In this document: in pieces, positions 1 to 11,709 of the stretch | Layout of the letters: each line of letters starts with the position of its first letter | Position numbering within the stretch: position 1 is the first letter of the stretch | Source of the DNA: Arachis hypogaea | Lineage: Eukaryota; Streptophyta; Magnoliopsida; Fabales; Fabaceae | NCBI RefSeq assembly: GCF_003086295.3 | Contig: NC_092051.1 | Location: 75,517,772-75,581,771 of the forward strand | Direction: 5' to 3' | Length of the DNA: 64,000 nt | The notes under the pieces: model-generated | Told to the model about the DNA's origin: nothing | What the model saw: only the letters and a program-made list of their open reading frames with translations | Database searches by the model: none | Translations under genes and position numbers: made by a program

Positions 1-433
1 TAGAAAATTTCTTGCAACCCGGGTATAACTCTTGACTTGTCCCATCTATTAAATTGTAAAACTTTTTAGCCTCTTCATTTTGACCTACAGTAACACCCTT
101 AGCATGAGATACATCTCCAAATGCATCATTAAGCAGTCCTTTGATGTCATTGCGTGCACCTTCTTCATCATCCGTGTCATCGTCAACCGCCATTGGGATT
201 GCCCATTCGCCATGATTAATCCATGTTCTATATCCTTTAACAAATCCATTGGCTACTAAATGGTCAAATACCACATCTCTTCTATACCAATTAATGTTAC
301 AACACCTCTTACAAGGACATTGAATTTGTCATCCATCCGGTACTCCCTCAGAGTATGCAAAGTCTAAAAAACTAATAACACCATTGATATACTCTTCGCT
401 ATACCTCGGTAGATCCATCCAATCCATTGGCAT
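1..433 (-). pseudogene. CACTA transposase N-terminus (transposase-associated domain), partial, with in-frame stop
   Basis: Minus-strand translation from ATG at 433 begins MPMDWMDLPRYSEEYINGV and continues with CPCKRCCN, then VVFDHLVANGFVKGYRTWINHGE. This is the N-terminal transposase-associated domain that precedes the TNP2-type catalytic region in plant CACTA elements. The Cys-rich CPC-x2-C patch fits the zinc-binding part of that domain. Codon 35 (331-329) is TGA, so this copy is broken, unless translation begins downstream. An acidic linker (DDDTDDEEG) and a second conserved segment (YNLIDGTSQELYPGC) follow before the window edge. The catalytic domain is not in the window. The in-frame ATG at 427 is an alternative start. 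Confidence 0.85.
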
Positions 434-2163
434 ATCACAAAACCTAATTGATAATTATTAAATTTTTTAGGAGAAAAATTTATAATGGGTCGCAAAGTGA
501 AGATAACAAGAATGGAGGAGGAATGGTGTTATTCGCTATAAAGGGAATGGGCAATGAAAAGGACTTTCAAAGCCTTGTAATTAGGTTGGGAAATAGTTCC
601 TAGTCTTAGAAGTAATTCTCTAGAAACCCATTGAGGTAAAACAAATAAAGAGAAACATAGAATTATAGTACAAATATAATAAGTTAAATTGCAACCTCAA
701 AACTAACAAATCAAGAGAATTAAAGTAAGCATTGTACCTTGCCATGACACGATCAATGTTTTGACAAAATCTGCTTGGAAGACCTTAACCAAAAACTTTC
801 GCCTTCAATCTTAATCACGAATAACTGTAAAAATTAAAGACAAAAATAATTGTAATTGCCATATGCAACCATTTAACCACGAATTCAGCACAATCATCAT
901 TTAGCAAGAATTAAATTGATATAATCAAACAAATTTGGGACCCAATAGCAGCAGCAGCAATTAAATCATTCAAAAGATAACGACAAAACAATAAAATTTT
1001 TAGTGTATAAATATGGCTATTAATTAGAATTCCATTGATCACATTGAATTTGTGAATAAAGGAAAACAAAAGGGCATTGGGCTATATGAAGAAAGTGATA
1101 ATAATAAGAAAATAGACATTTCAGTGTTGGAAAGATGTAACTGGCATGCAGAACAAGATAAACACAATAATAATACACAACCTTTAATTTGCTGCAAAAT
1201 TATTTAAAGCAATCAATCAAATTTTGAAAGTATTTAGGATTAAACGGGCGTCCTGAGATTTCTTTTAAGTTTAGTGAAATTTTTTATTCACAAAATATAT
1301 AATAGTTTTCTTCAAACTTATTTAGTATTATTGCACCTGAAACTTATATCTTATAATAAAACCTAATAACATCATTATATATATTGTAAACAAAGTTTAA
1401 AAAAATCAATATAATTCAGACAACAGAAATTACTTCATGGTAATGAATTTCCTTAAATCTAGATATTTATTTTGTTTTTACTTAAGAGAGCAATTTGAAT
1501 TGGATATTTTAAATAAATAAAATAATTATAGTATTTATTCAAACCGATATTTACAATACTGCAAACTAATAATATATATTTGTAAATAAAATATGTTTAA
1601 TTTTTTTAAAACATATATTTCGTTTGTACTATATAAATATTTTGTTTACATTTATTAGTAAATATTAGATTTACTTAAAAGAAATTGGGATCTAATTGAA
1701 AATTTGACTTGTTGCTATGTACAAAATATAGTACCATTTAATGTGATAAAATCATAGCTCTAGTTTCTAAGGATGCCTCTTAGCTGGGACAGAAAAACTT
1801 AAAAGGCAAGCATTATATGCAGAAGCTCATGATCCAAGCCAGCCTAAGGCTATATAGAATTATAGATGGTTTCATTTCATTTATATATTCATTCTAATTT
1901 TTTGAAAGAGTGATGCAAACTGTCCCATGTTCTATTATATAAGCTAAAGCGTACAAAAATAAAAAACAAGACAGATGCACAAGACAGGTGCACAAAATTT
2001 ACTGTTACATATATTTTTTAATTTATTAGACAAATTATTCTTATTGCCAACAACAAGATCACCGCACACAAGTAGATAGTGATAGCATTATTTTCGATAA
2101 CAAGGTAGCACCTAAGCTTTTAACTTAGAATTGTACTTAGATTGAAGCAGGGCCAGAGGGTCT
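434..2163. other. AT-rich CACTA interior, no gene seen
   Basis: This stretch lies directly upstream of the transposase reading frame in the element's minus orientation. It is strongly AT-rich with many stops in all frames, and I see no coding similarity, RNA gene or terminal repeats. It may hold the 5' untranslated region or an intron of the transposase transcript. Confidence 0.5.
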
Positions 2164-2286
2164 TTAGGCAGTGTTTGGATTGTGTCAAATACAAAAAGAA
2201 AGAGATCTATTTAAAAGACATTCTCTCAGTCTCTGTTCCATTGTTTCCATATTTGCATTCCGGAACACAATCCAAACAGAGCCTAA
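2164..2286. mobile_element. Probable MITE, 123 bp, nested in the CACTA element
   Basis: The ends are inverted: TTAGGCAGTGTTTGGATTGTGT at the left and, read on the other strand, TTAGGCTCTGTTTGGATTGTGTT at the right. Over about 22 bp they differ at only two or so positions. The GGC-x-(C/G)TGTTTGG-type terminus and a flanking TTA resemble PIF/Harbinger (Tourist-like) MITEs. The flanking trinucleotides are TTA at the left and TAA at the right, so a perfect target duplication is not shown. No protein is expected; short ORFs across it are chance. Confidence 0.6.
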
Positions 2287-5200
2287 GGATGCACAATGGC
2301 TCTCATCGTTTTCATGGAAGCACCAGCATTACCAGAATCAAGGGGGAAGAAAAAGGGGGTAAAGCTCATATCTAACATAACAAGAATTATATAGCACTCT
2401 ATAGTCTTTACGATTGTTACAAAATGTGGGAAAGTTGCTCACCGAAATAGCCAAACACATGGCATAAGATATCTTAGACAAGTCCCTTCTTATTTTGGCA
2501 CAACAGCTTCTACTCTAATAGCCCCAGCTGGATAGAAGATGATTGTAGAGGCTGGGTGGGTAGCGGTGAGCACTGACTTCTTGTGATGTTTCTATAATCA
2601 AATGACTAAAAGAAGTAAAAATAAAAATAAATAAATAAGTTCTTCATATACTTCAAGTAATCAATGGAGCAACTTTATTCTTGCTCTATAAATAAATAAT
2701 AAACATCTACAAATAAGGGAAGACAAAGAATGGAGATGATAAAATGCAATATTAAGGCAAGAGAAATTATTTTCGCTGCCAGCATAACATAATTAAAGCA
2801 CCAATACTCGTTGAACAGACAAGAAAATGTTGAGATAATGGGTCTGAAAAAGCGAAGAAGGAAGAAGGAAATTGAGTATATGTATATATTGGCAATTTAT
2901 TTATATCAATGTGATATGATGTGTTCTACGTGTGATATAAAAGAGACAGCACTAATCACTATGTACAATAACAATTAGAGTATTAATCTTAATTAATAAG
3001 GAAATAAATCATAGAAAGAATCTTTCTCTGCCCATTAAAAACAATTGTTTCGTGATCATATGTAAAAGAAGCTGTCACTGCATGAACCTAGCACAAACAT
3101 AACACCATTATACAAAGCTTCTTCCCACTCATAACACCAGAGGAGTGGCGACAAAGACAGCAGACATTGGTGGTGCTGGGTGAGCAGTGAGAAGCAGTTA
3201 GAAGATGATGGCAAAAGAAAAATCACAGTATAGAAATCATAGTAACAACCTAAATAGAAAATCATATTAAAAACAAAAAAATGGAAAAAGAAAAATAAGA
3301 AGAATATGAATCAACTAATAGAATCAACCAACAGAATAGAATCACAGTAATAACAAGTTAACTACAATAATTAAAACAGAAAACTCAAGTAATAACATAA
3401 ATTAGAGATGTAAGATTCTGCTTGAAAGGGTACCAAAAATTTTCAATCAATCCAACTTGAAAGACACAAGATTCTACAAAACCACTATTTTTCAATGTGT
3501 ATATCTATAAACCAATTTGCAGAAACTGGTTTCACATTCTAATGCGAAAGAAACCAAATTTACTCACAGAAATTAATTTTCATGAATTGAAATTTTTAAA
3601 CTTTTAAATTCACTTAGTCATTCATTTCTTCTTCCTTTTACTCCAAATATGTCCACCTTCTCTTTTTTTTAGTATTAACAATTTGTCTGTACATTGGAAG
3701 GAAAGAAAAAATACCAAGCAATATCATTCCATTTAAAACCCTTAGCGTGTAAAAGTGATCACATCTATTATAATTAAAGAAAATCAATTATATTAATATA
3801 TGAAGTTAGAATAAATAAACAAAAAGCATACATATACAGGACTAGTGTTCAATAAACAATAGAGATGTATCGATGTACAATTTGAGCATCTGAGGCCTCT
3901 GCTCTGCTGCATCTAATTAAAGGTGGCATCATTGAATCACTAAATTAATTAATTGTTCAATATTGAAAGCAGGTGCAAGAAAATGGTGATGATATCTTGA
4001 TAGATGGCGATTGCACCCCAAATTTTAATTCAGATTACTAATGTACATCCAATGCAGACTAGATACATTTCAATAAATAAGAGCATTTGGTTAATTAGAT
4101 ACTTGCTGTACCATCCATTCGTTCAAATTAGATGCTGCAGATACATAAGATTGAAAAATGAAGTAAATTAACCAAAGGTTACATTATTTAGTTCTACTTT
4201 GGAGGAAACAAACCATAATAATCAAATTACAGTTCAAGATTAAGGTTTTAGCCACATCTGAACACATTCTAGATAACAAAATTTAGTTTCACAAAATTAT
4301 AACCTAAACTCAAAGTAACTCGGTCATGTGGCGCTTATCAGTTTATTCAGTTATAATCAGCTGTATTTACAACCCTCTGAAAATTTTATTTTTCTCCCAT
4401 TTAAAACCGTTTGCAGTGTTCTGGTCTATAATTTTTAAGCAATAGACACAGGAACATCTCAATGAAATCATAAAAAATAATAAGCAAATATTGAGTAATG
4501 CCGTCAGTTCTTCTTATTTTATGTATATATAAAAGGAAAAGAAATTATGAAATTCTAACTATATTTTGGGGTAAACGGTATAATGTCTTATCTCTTTTGT
4601 TGTACTGTTGTAAGTTAATCAAATCTTAATTGATTAGACATGTAAGTAATAAGCTTTATAAAAGTTTAGATAATTTTTTTTCTTGATGTGTTGAACTACT
4701 CACAGACCATAAATATAAAATATATAAGTATATAACCTATTATAAGCCATCATAACAATGGAATACCAGGTGGACTAGTTGAAACTGAGACCAAGATACA
4801 CAACAAATGCAAGAAAGTATAAGATAAATTACTTTAATCCATTTATTTTCACACTGGTGAGGGCAACAAAAAATAAACAATTTCTAGTAACAAGATAATC
4901 TACTAAAAGCTTATTTGATTTCAATCACGAATACCATGTCATCAATTCAAAAACCCTTTACAACAAAGCACATTCAAGCAGTTACTTGCAAAGCTTTAAT
5001 ATATCTCACAATGTACAATCAAGTAGTTAACCTCACAACACAAATTTAGGATTAAATAGATCATCAATTTTCCTCCATTGACCAATGGGTCAAACACAAA
5101 ACCTAACTTACATGGAATTTAGGCGATTTTAAGGCTTCAAATCTAGTATTTTTATAGCACAAAGCTGAAATTTCCAAACCCAGAACTAATTTCCCGAACT

Positions 5201-5490
5201 AACAATGAGCTAGGATCAAGCAAAAATGAAAATTAACATAGCAACAACACCAAAACTCTTTTCAATTAATCCATAAAGATTAGAACTTTAAACAGCAAGA
5301 CAATAATTTTGCATGCAGAATTGGGTATTCGATGGAATCAACTTAAAATGTCATCGGACCCAAATACGATTTCAACAACAAAATGGCGTATCTGGCTCAT
5401 GCATCAACTTGGTTACTCTCAGATTTCAACATTCTAATTGAAATACAAGAAATAAATAAGAGCATAGTTATTGTGTTTCTGATTACCAAG
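2287..5490. other. AT-rich CACTA interior, no gene seen
   Basis: About 3.2 kb of AT-rich sequence with only short chance ORFs. I recognise no protein, RNA gene, LTR or tandem repeat. It belongs to the long 5' region of the CACTA element by position. Confidence 0.5.
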
Positions 5491-6240
5491 CGATTGAGTA
5501 AGTGGCAGGCCCAAAGAGCAGTACAGTAGCGCCTTGCGAGGCCGTAGAGCCGAAGCGGTAGCGAAGCTCAGGTGGTGATGCAAGTGCGCAGTGAGCATAG
5601 TAGCCCCTCGGGCATCAGTAACTCAGCAGATAGAGAGCTTGAGACCAATGGACTTCTTATTGATGAATCTCGCGACCTCTTAGCTAGAGACTGGGAGAGA
5701 GGGGAATTTCTGCGTAGATGGACTTGCCAAGCTAGGGCTTCATATCAACTCGGTACAGTCTTCAGAGAAAGAAGAGGAATTTATAACTTGGTACATCGAT
5801 CTCAATAGTTTTCTAAAATTGGAACCCTAAACCTCTCTAATTTCATAATCAAATAGAAATTAATACTTACCTAATCGACGATGTAAGCACAGAGAGGATG
5901 ACGAGAAGCACAGAGATCGACGATGGTATGGACGACGCGCGATGATCAGTGCAGGAAGGTTCACGACGGTGTGAGCTTCACGGTCTTCACGACGGTGTGG
6001 CGCTGAGTGGTGAGTGGGGACTGGGGTACGATGATCTTCGCGACGGTGAGGGTTCATGATCTTCACGCAGTGCAGGAGGCAGGGTTTTCTGAAAGGGTTT
6101 TCTTTATGTTTTGGACTTGGAGGGTTTTCTTCTCTACTGAAAGGGTGACTCTGAGCTTTGGAGGGAATGAAAATTTTCACTATGTGTGAGCTTACAGAGT
6201 GTGTGTGCTTTACACCAGGAAAAAGTTAAGAGGAGGGAAA
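5491..6240. other. GC-richer island in the CACTA 5' region, possible first exon
   Basis: Base composition rises sharply here compared with the AT-rich flanks. Several partial copies of CTTCACGACGGTG-like sequence recur between about 5955 and 6070. A minus-strand ORF of 106 codons (6180-5860) starts just inside the subterminal repeats and is rich in His, Arg and Pro. A plus-strand ORF of 78 codons lies at 5572-5808. Neither resembles a protein I know. By position this island could be the 5' leader or first exon of the transposase transcript, or captured host DNA. The function is unknown. Confidence 0.35.
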
Positions 6241-6369
6241 AAACTGACTAAGTGTTAAATTTTTTGCTCTAGACACATTAGCTATCACTTTTAAAACGCA
6301 CCCAAAACTTAATAAATAAGCTACTCTCTAAAAGTGTCCCCTTTGATACGAAAAGTGAACCTATAGATA

Positions 6370-6550
6370 TCAACCTACGGCTACGCTTTATAAGTGATTT
6401 CTAAAATACCTAAGGCTACACCTTTTAAATGATACCACAATTGTGTATCCTTTTCTCATATAAAAAGGCAACACGGAGAAAAGCGTAGCCTATTATATGA
6501 ATAGGCTATGCTTTTCAAATATAGCTTAAAAAAAGTGTGGCTGAATGAGT
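6370..6550. repeat. CACTA subterminal repeats
   Basis: Short motifs of the type GGCTACGCTTT, GGCTACACCTTTT, AAAAGCGTAGCC and GGCTATGCTTTT recur in both orientations within about 180 bp of the terminus. In CACTA elements such subterminal motifs are the binding sites of the element's own DNA-binding protein and are required for excision. The assignment rests on position next to the terminal CACTA and on motif repetition. Confidence 0.65.
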
Positions 6551-6551
6551 A

Positions 6552-6565
6552 TTTTTCTTGTAGTG
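6552..6565 (-). repeat. CACTA terminal inverted repeat (one end)
   Basis: The plus strand reads TTTTTCTTGTAGTG, which is CACTACAAGAAAAA on the minus strand. This matches the terminus seen in many plant CACTA elements. The partner repeat lies outside the window. Confidence 0.85.
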
Positions 6566-6755
6566 CCAAGAAGTTCAAATTTGAGACACTCATGACAAAA
6601 CAACAAATATAGGGGCGAATCTGAGAGAAGACTTAAAGGAACTACTAATAAAGCTCCTAAAAGATAACTCCGACCTCTTTGCATGGAAGGCCACCGACAT
6701 GCCTGGTATTCATCCCGGACTAATGTGCCACAAGTTAGCTGTATACCCAGGGTCT
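6566..6755 (+). pseudogene. Tat-type Ty3/gypsy pol fragment (element G), truncated at both ends
   Basis: One frame reads NIGANLREDLKELLIKLL, then DLFAWKATDMPGI and LMCHKLAVYPGS. This matches the protease-RT linker of the Tat elements D and E in the same window (FAWKAADMPGIDP, LMCHKLAVY). It carries one in-frame stop near its start (VQI then TGA). The left side is cut by the CACTA terminus and the right side by the F LTR at 6756. It is the oldest retrotransposon layer visible and marks the sequence into which F inserted. Confidence 0.8.
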
Positions 6756-7230
6756 TGATTCACCCGAAAACTGTCTCTCAACAATTTTCTACCAGCAAGT
6801 GCACCGGATTGTCGTCAAGTAAAAACTCAATGTAGAGTGAGGTCGAATCCCACAGGGATTGGTTGGTTAATCGACGTTAATTGGAGAATTGTTCTAGTTG
6901 AGCTAAATCAAAATTGAAATTGGGATTGTGAAAAGTAAAATTGACGGGAAACTTAAATTGCAAGAAATTAAATGACAGAAATTAAATTGCAAGAAATTAA
7001 TTGACAGAAGCTTAAATTGCAAGAAATTAAATGGGAATTGGCGTTTAGCATGAAATTAAAGAACCAGAATATAAAAGAACGGGTAGATCAGAGATGGGAA
7101 AGCTCATTGGAGTCAGGAGATATTATAATTCTCCCGATCAAATTCATTTTCATGTATTCCTTAATTAATGCATTCATTGATCTCCTTGGCAATCTTAGGT
7201 GATTAGATCCCAATTCCTTGGCAATCTAAT
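6756..7230 (-). mobile_element. LTR of element F, first part (LTR 3' end)
   Basis: The segment begins TGATTCACCCG next to the interrupted G fragment and carries the CCAGCAAGTGCACCGG and AGTGAGGTCGAATCCCACAGGGATT block found near the same end of LTRs A and B. The orientation is therefore minus. It stops at 7230, where element A inserted, and resumes at 28672. The bases just outside (GGTCT, 6751-6755) would be its target duplication, but the partner is outside the window. Confidence 0.75.
7226..7230. repeat. Target-site duplication of element A, left copy (CTAAT)
   Basis: CTAAT directly precedes the TGGTGCGCGG end of A and is repeated directly after its other end at 28667-28671. This 5-bp duplication fixes both ends of A. 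Confidence 0.9.
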
Positions 7231-8887
7231 TGGTGCGCGGAAATCGTGGCGGTTCATTCCTTGGTAACGGCGCTGAAAACTTAACACGCACGTTCATAAT
7301 CTTAGTTCTTTGTCACAACTTCGCACAACTAACCAGCAAGTGCACTGGGTCATCCAAGTAATAAACCTTACGTGAGTAAGGGTCGATCCCACAGAGATTA
7401 TCGGCTAGAAGCAAGCTATGGTCACCTTGTAAATCTCAGTTAGGCGGATTCAATTGATTATGGAGATTTAGTAATTAAAAGATAAATAAAATATAAAATA
7501 AAGATAGTGATACTTATGTAATTCATTGGTGAGAATTTCAGATAAGCATATAGAGATGCGTTTGTTCCTCCTGAACCTTTGCTTTCCTATTGTCTTCATC
7601 TAATCATTCATACTCCTTTCTATGGCAAGCTGTATGTTAGGCATAACCGTTGTCAATGGCTACATCCTTTCCTCTCAGTGAAAATGGTCCAATGCACTAT
7701 CACTGCATGGCTAATCATCTGTCGGTTCTCGATCATACTGGAATAGGATCCATTGATCCTTTTGTGTCTGTCACTATGCTCAGCACTCGCGAGTTTGAAG
7801 TTCGTCGCAGCCATCCCTTCCCAGATCCTACTCGGAATACCACAGACAAGGTTTAGACTTTCCGGATCTCAAGAATGGCCGTCCATGGATTCTAACTTAT
7901 ACCACGAAGATTCTGATTAAGGAATCCCAGAGATACTCATTCAATCTAAGGTAGAACGGAAGTGGTTCTCAGGCACGCGTTCATAGGTTGGGAATGATGA
8001 TGACTGTCACGATCATCACATTCATATTGAGGTGCGAATGAATATCTTAGAATCGGAATAAGCTTGAATTGAATAGAAAAATGATAGTACTTTGTATTAA
8101 TTCATGAGGAACAGCAGAGCTCCACACCTTAATCTATGGTGTGTAGAAACCCTACCGTTGAAAATACATAAGAACAAGGTCTAGGCATGGTCGAATGGCC
8201 AGCCTCCCAAGGAGAGTTCAATCATCAAAACATGATCAAAAGATGATCCGAAGATGTAAATACAATAGTAAAAAGTCCTATTTATGCTAAACTAGTTACT
8301 AGGGTTTACAAAGATAAGTAAATGATGCAGAAATCCACTTCTGGGGCCCACTAGGTGTGTGCTTGGGATAAACATTGAGCTTTACACGTGTAGAGGCTTC
8401 TCTTGGAGTTGAACGCTAGCTTGTAACCTGTTTCTAGCGTTTAACTCCACTTTGCAACCTGTTTCTGGCGTTTAACTCCAGAATGCAGCATGGAACTGGC
8501 GTTAAACGCCAATTTTCGTCATCTAAACTCGGGCAAAGTATAGACTATTATATATTGCTGGAAAGCCATGGATGTCTACTTTCCAACGCAATTGAGAGCA
8601 TGCCATTTGGAGTTCTGTAGCTCCAGAAAATCCACTTTGAGTGCAGGGAGGTCAGAATCCAACAGCATCTGCAGTCCTTCTTCAACCTCTGAATCTGATT
8701 TTTGCTCAAGTCCCTCAATTTCAGCCAGAAAATACCTGAAATCACAGAAAAACACAAAAACTCATAGTAAAGTCTAGAAATGTGATTTTTATTTAAAAAC
8801 TAATAAAAATATACTAAAAACTAACCAAATCATACTAAAAACTATGTAAAAACAATGCCAAAAAGCGTATAAATTATCCGCTCATCA
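7231..8887 (-). repeat. Element A 3' LTR
   Basis: On the minus strand it runs from TGATGAGCGG to GCGCACCA, so it has TG...CA ends. It has the same length as the 5' LTR. Visible parts are a palindrome cluster at 8404-8515, a weak TATA-like CATAAATA downstream of it (minus strand, about 8277-8290), and the CTTAC/GTAAG hairpin at 7367-7380. Many scattered differences from 27010-28666 are visible by eye, so A is older than B. Confidence 0.9.
8404..8515. repeat. GGCGTTTAA-type palindrome cluster in element A 3' LTR
   Basis: Three to four imperfect copies of CTGGCGTTTAACTCCA or CTGGCGTTAAACGCCA lie about 30 bp apart. The same cluster occurs in the other A LTR (28183-28295), in the H LTR (30505-30625), and as a seven-unit array at 11710-11911. 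It lies upstream of the TATA-like site in element orientation. Confidence 0.8.
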
Positions 8888-8925
8888 CAACACCAAACTT
8901 AAATTGTTGCTTGTCCCCAAGCAAC
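8888..8925 (-). promoter_or_regulatory. Element A 3' boundary: TTTAAGTTTGGTGTTG motif plus hairpin
   Basis: Directly inside the 3' LTR the minus strand reads TTTAAGTTTGGTGTTG, the position of the plus-strand primer (polypurine) site, although it is not a clean purine run. Next to it is a perfect 8-bp stem with a 4-nt loop (GTTGCTTG, TCCC, CAAGCAAC at 8906-8925). The same arrangement occurs in B at 17689-17725 with one compensating base pair. The role is inferred from position. Confidence 0.6.
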
Positions 8926-10245
8926 TGAAAATCAAATAGGATAAAAAGAAGAGAATATACTTTAAATTCCAAAATATCAATGAAACTTAGCTCCAATCAG
9001 ATGAGTAGGACTTGTAGCTTTTTGCCTCTTGAATAGTTTTGGCATCTCACTTTATCCATTGAAGTTCAGAATGATTGGCATCTATAGGAACTCAGAGTTT
9101 AGATAGTGTTATTTATTCTCCTAGTTCAGTATGTTGATTCTTGAAGAAAGCTACTTTATGAGTCTTGGCCGTGGCCCTAAGCACTTTGTTTTCCAGTATT
9201 ACCACCGGATACATAAATGCCACAGACACATAACTGGGTGACCCTTTTTAGATTGTGACTCAGCTTTGCTAAAGTCCCCAATTAGAGGTGTCCAGGGTTC
9301 TTAAGCACACTCTTTTTTTTGCTTTGGACCTTGACTTTAACCGCTTAGTCTCAAGTTTTCACTTGACACCTTCACGCCACAAGCACATGGTTAGGAACAG
9401 CTTGGTTTAGCCGCTTAGGCTAGGATTTTATTCCTTTAGGCCCTCCTATCCACTGATGCTCAAAGCCTTGGATCCTTTTTATTATCCTTGCCTTTTGGTT
9501 TTAAGGGCTATTGGCTTTTTGCTCTTGCCTTTTGGTTTAAAGAGCTTTTGGCTTTTTTTGCTTGCTTTTTTTCTTTTTCTTTCTTTTTTTTTCACTATTT
9601 TTTTCTTTTTTTTTCCTGCAAGCTTTTGTATTCACTGCTTTTTCTTGCTTCAAGAATCATTTTTATGATTTTTCAGATTATCAAATAACATTTCTCCTTT
9701 TCATCATTCTTTCAAGAGCCAACATATTTAACATTCATAAACATCAATTTCAAAAGACATATGCACTGTTCAAGCATTCATTCAGAAAACAAAAAGTATT
9801 GTCACCACATCAAAATAATTGAACTAATTTCAAGGATGAATTTGAAATCATGTACTTTTTGTTCTTTTATTTTTAAAACAGTTTTTATTTAAGAGAGGTG
9901 ATGGAGTCATAGGACATTCATAGCTTTAAGACATAGACACTTAAACACTAATGATCATCTAGTAAAGACACAAACATAATTAAATATAAAGCATGGAAAC
10001 CGAAAATAGAAAATAAATAGACAAGGAGGTTAAGGAATGAGTCTACCTTAGTGAGGGTGGCGTCTTCCTTTTCTTGAAGAACCAATGGTGTTTTTGAGCT
10101 CCTCTATGTCTCTCCCTTGTCTTTGTTGCTCCTCCCTCATAGCTCTTTGATCTTCTCTAATTTCATGGAGGATGATGGAATGCTCTTGGTGCTCCATCCT
10201 TAGTTGTCCCATGTTGGAGCTTAATTCTCCTAGGGAAGTGTTGAT
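8926..10245. other. Element A 3' non-coding region
   Basis: This 1.3-kb stretch lies between the transposon-domain ORF and the 3' LTR boundary. It contains a long pyrimidine-rich run (about 9540-9640) that gives chance Phe-rich ORFs. No coding similarity is seen. The equivalent region of B (17726-19140) has a similar pyrimidine run. Confidence 0.6.
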
Positions 10246-11199
10246 TTACTCCAAATAGTTTTGTGGAAGAAAGTGCATCCCCTGAGGCATCTCAGGGATT
10301 TCATGGTGGGGAATTTCCTCATGCTCTTGCTGAGGTCCATGATCTCTTGTTTGCTCCATCCTTTTCTTAGTGATGGGCTTGTCCTCTTCAATGAGGATGT
10401 CTCTCTCTATGTCAATTCCAGCCGAATTGCAGAGGTGGCATATGAGGTGAGGAAAGGCTAACCTTGCCCAAGTGGAGGACTTGTCAGCCACCTTGTAAAG
10501 TTCTTGAGGTATAATCTCATGAACTTTCACCTCCTCTCCAATCATGTTACTATGGATCATGATGGCCCGGTCTATAGTAACTTCAGACTGGTTACTAGTA
10601 GGAATGATTGAGCGTTGAATGAACTCTAGCCATTCCCTAGCCACTGGTGTGAGGTCATGCCTTCTTAATTGAATCGGCTTGCCTCTTGAGTCAATTTTCC
10701 ATTGAGCTCCTTCCTCACATATGTCTATGAGGACTTGGTCCAACCTTTGATCAAAGTTGACCCTTCTTGTGTAGGGGCGTGCGTTCTCTTCCATCATTGG
10801 CAAGTTGAACGCCAGCCTTACATTTTCCAGACTGAAGTCTAGGAATTTCCCCCGAACCATGGTAAGCCAATGCTTTGGATTCGGGTTCACACTTTGATCA
10901 TGGTTCCTAGTGATCCATGCGTTTGCATAGAATTCTTGAACTATTAGGATCCCGACTTGTTGAATGGGGTTGGTGAGAACTTCCCAACCTCTTCTTCGAA
11001 TCTCATGTCGGATCTCTGGATACTCATTCTTTTTGAGCTTGAAAGGGACCTCAGGGATCACTTTCTTCTTGGCCACAACTTCATAGAAGTGGTCTTGATA
11101 GACCTTTGAGATGAATCTCTCCATCTTCCATGACTCAGAGGTGGAAGCAATTGCCTTCCCTTACCTCTTTCTAGAGGTTTCTCTGGCCTTAGGTGCCAT
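10246..11199 (-). pseudogene. Putative plant transposon-domain ORF (PF20167-like) of element A, early stop
   Basis: From ATG at 11199 the frame reads MAPKARETSRKR, then a TAA at codon 13 (11163-11161), then continues in frame to 10246. From the next ATG (11124) 292 codons are open. Conserved-looking segments are RRGWEVL, IVQEFYANAW, KHWLTMVRGK, VRLAFNLP and FPHLICHLCNSAGID, which fit the 'putative plant transposon protein' domain common in the env position of Athila-type elements. The C-terminus is acidic and Glu/His-rich. Element C has a related protein at 55304-56753 (RGWFFL, WVREFYCNYY). The function is unknown; no signal peptide or membrane segment is evident, so it does not look like an envelope protein. 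Use of the downstream ATG may keep it translatable. Confidence 0.75.
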
Positions 11200-11705
11200 A
11201 TATGGTTATGGAAAAACAAAAAGCTATGTTTTTACCACACCAAACTTAAAATATTTGCTCGTTCCCGAGCAAAAGAAGAAGAAGAAAAATGGAGGAGATG
11301 GAGAGGGGTGTGTATTCGGCCAAGGGAAGAAGAAAGGGTTGTGTTGTGTGAAAATGAAGAAGGAAAGAGGGGTTTATATAGGGGTGGGGTGGGAGTTAGG
11401 GTTCGGCCATTAGGGTTGGGTTTGGGAGGGAAAATAGTTTGAATTTTGAAGGTATGTGGGGTTTATTGGGAAGAGAGGATAGAGATGAGTGGTGAAGAGG
11501 TGATGGGAAAGAGTGATTGAGGTGATTGGTGAAGGGTATTTGGGGAAGAGAGTTATGAAAAGGTGTGAAGAGGAGAGAAGAATATGTGGGGATCCTCTGG
11601 GGTCCACAGATCTTGAGGGGATCCCGTGGGGTCCATAGATCCTGTAGAGGGTTCTGTGGGGGTACACAGATCAAGTGGGGTCAAGGACTTAACATCCCTA
11701 CTCCA
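11200..11705. other. Element A spacer with a further PPT-like motif and hairpin
   Basis: Upstream of the transposon-domain ORF in element orientation. At about 11238-11275 it repeats the boundary layout: ACACCAAACTTAAAA followed by a stem TTTGCTCG, TTCC, CGAGCAAA. The rest is purine-rich on the plus strand (GAAGAAG, GGGGATCC repeats at about 11585-11650) with only chance ORFs. Confidence 0.6.
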
Positions 11706-11709
11706 ATTA

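Larger units (their letters stand above)
1..6565 (-). mobile_element. CACTA (En/Spm) DNA transposon, 5' part, continues beyond window start
   Basis: The right edge (6552-6565) reads, on the minus strand, CACTACAAGAAAAA, the classic CACTA terminus. Inside it lie short subterminal repeats, and at 1-433 the start of a TNP2-type transposase on the same strand. The other terminus and the rest of the transposase lie outside the window. The element abuts a truncated Tat pol fragment at 6566, so it either inserted into that fragment or replaced its left part. The 3-bp target duplication cannot be tested because only one end is visible. About 5.9 kb separate the subterminal repeats from the transposase start, which is long for a 5' region and may include introns, captured DNA or nested insertions. 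Confidence 0.8.

Noticed and set aside
5572..5808. 78-codon ORF in the GC-rich CACTA island
   Set aside because: Opposite strand to the transposase, no similarity recognised, and could be chance in GC-rich DNA.
7650..7856. 68-codon ORF present in both A LTRs (also at 27429-27635)
   Set aside because: It is conserved only because the LTRs are copies. It falls in the LTR body, has no known domain, and differs between copies without sign of selection.
9456..9822. Phe/Leu-rich ORFs suggesting small membrane proteins
   Set aside because: They are translations of a pyrimidine run in the 3' non-coding region of element A.
10246..11199. Envelope glycoprotein of an infectious retrovirus-like element
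   Set aside because: The ORF sits in the env position but shows no signal peptide, membrane anchor or glycosylation-rich ectodomain; it fits the plant transposon-domain family better.
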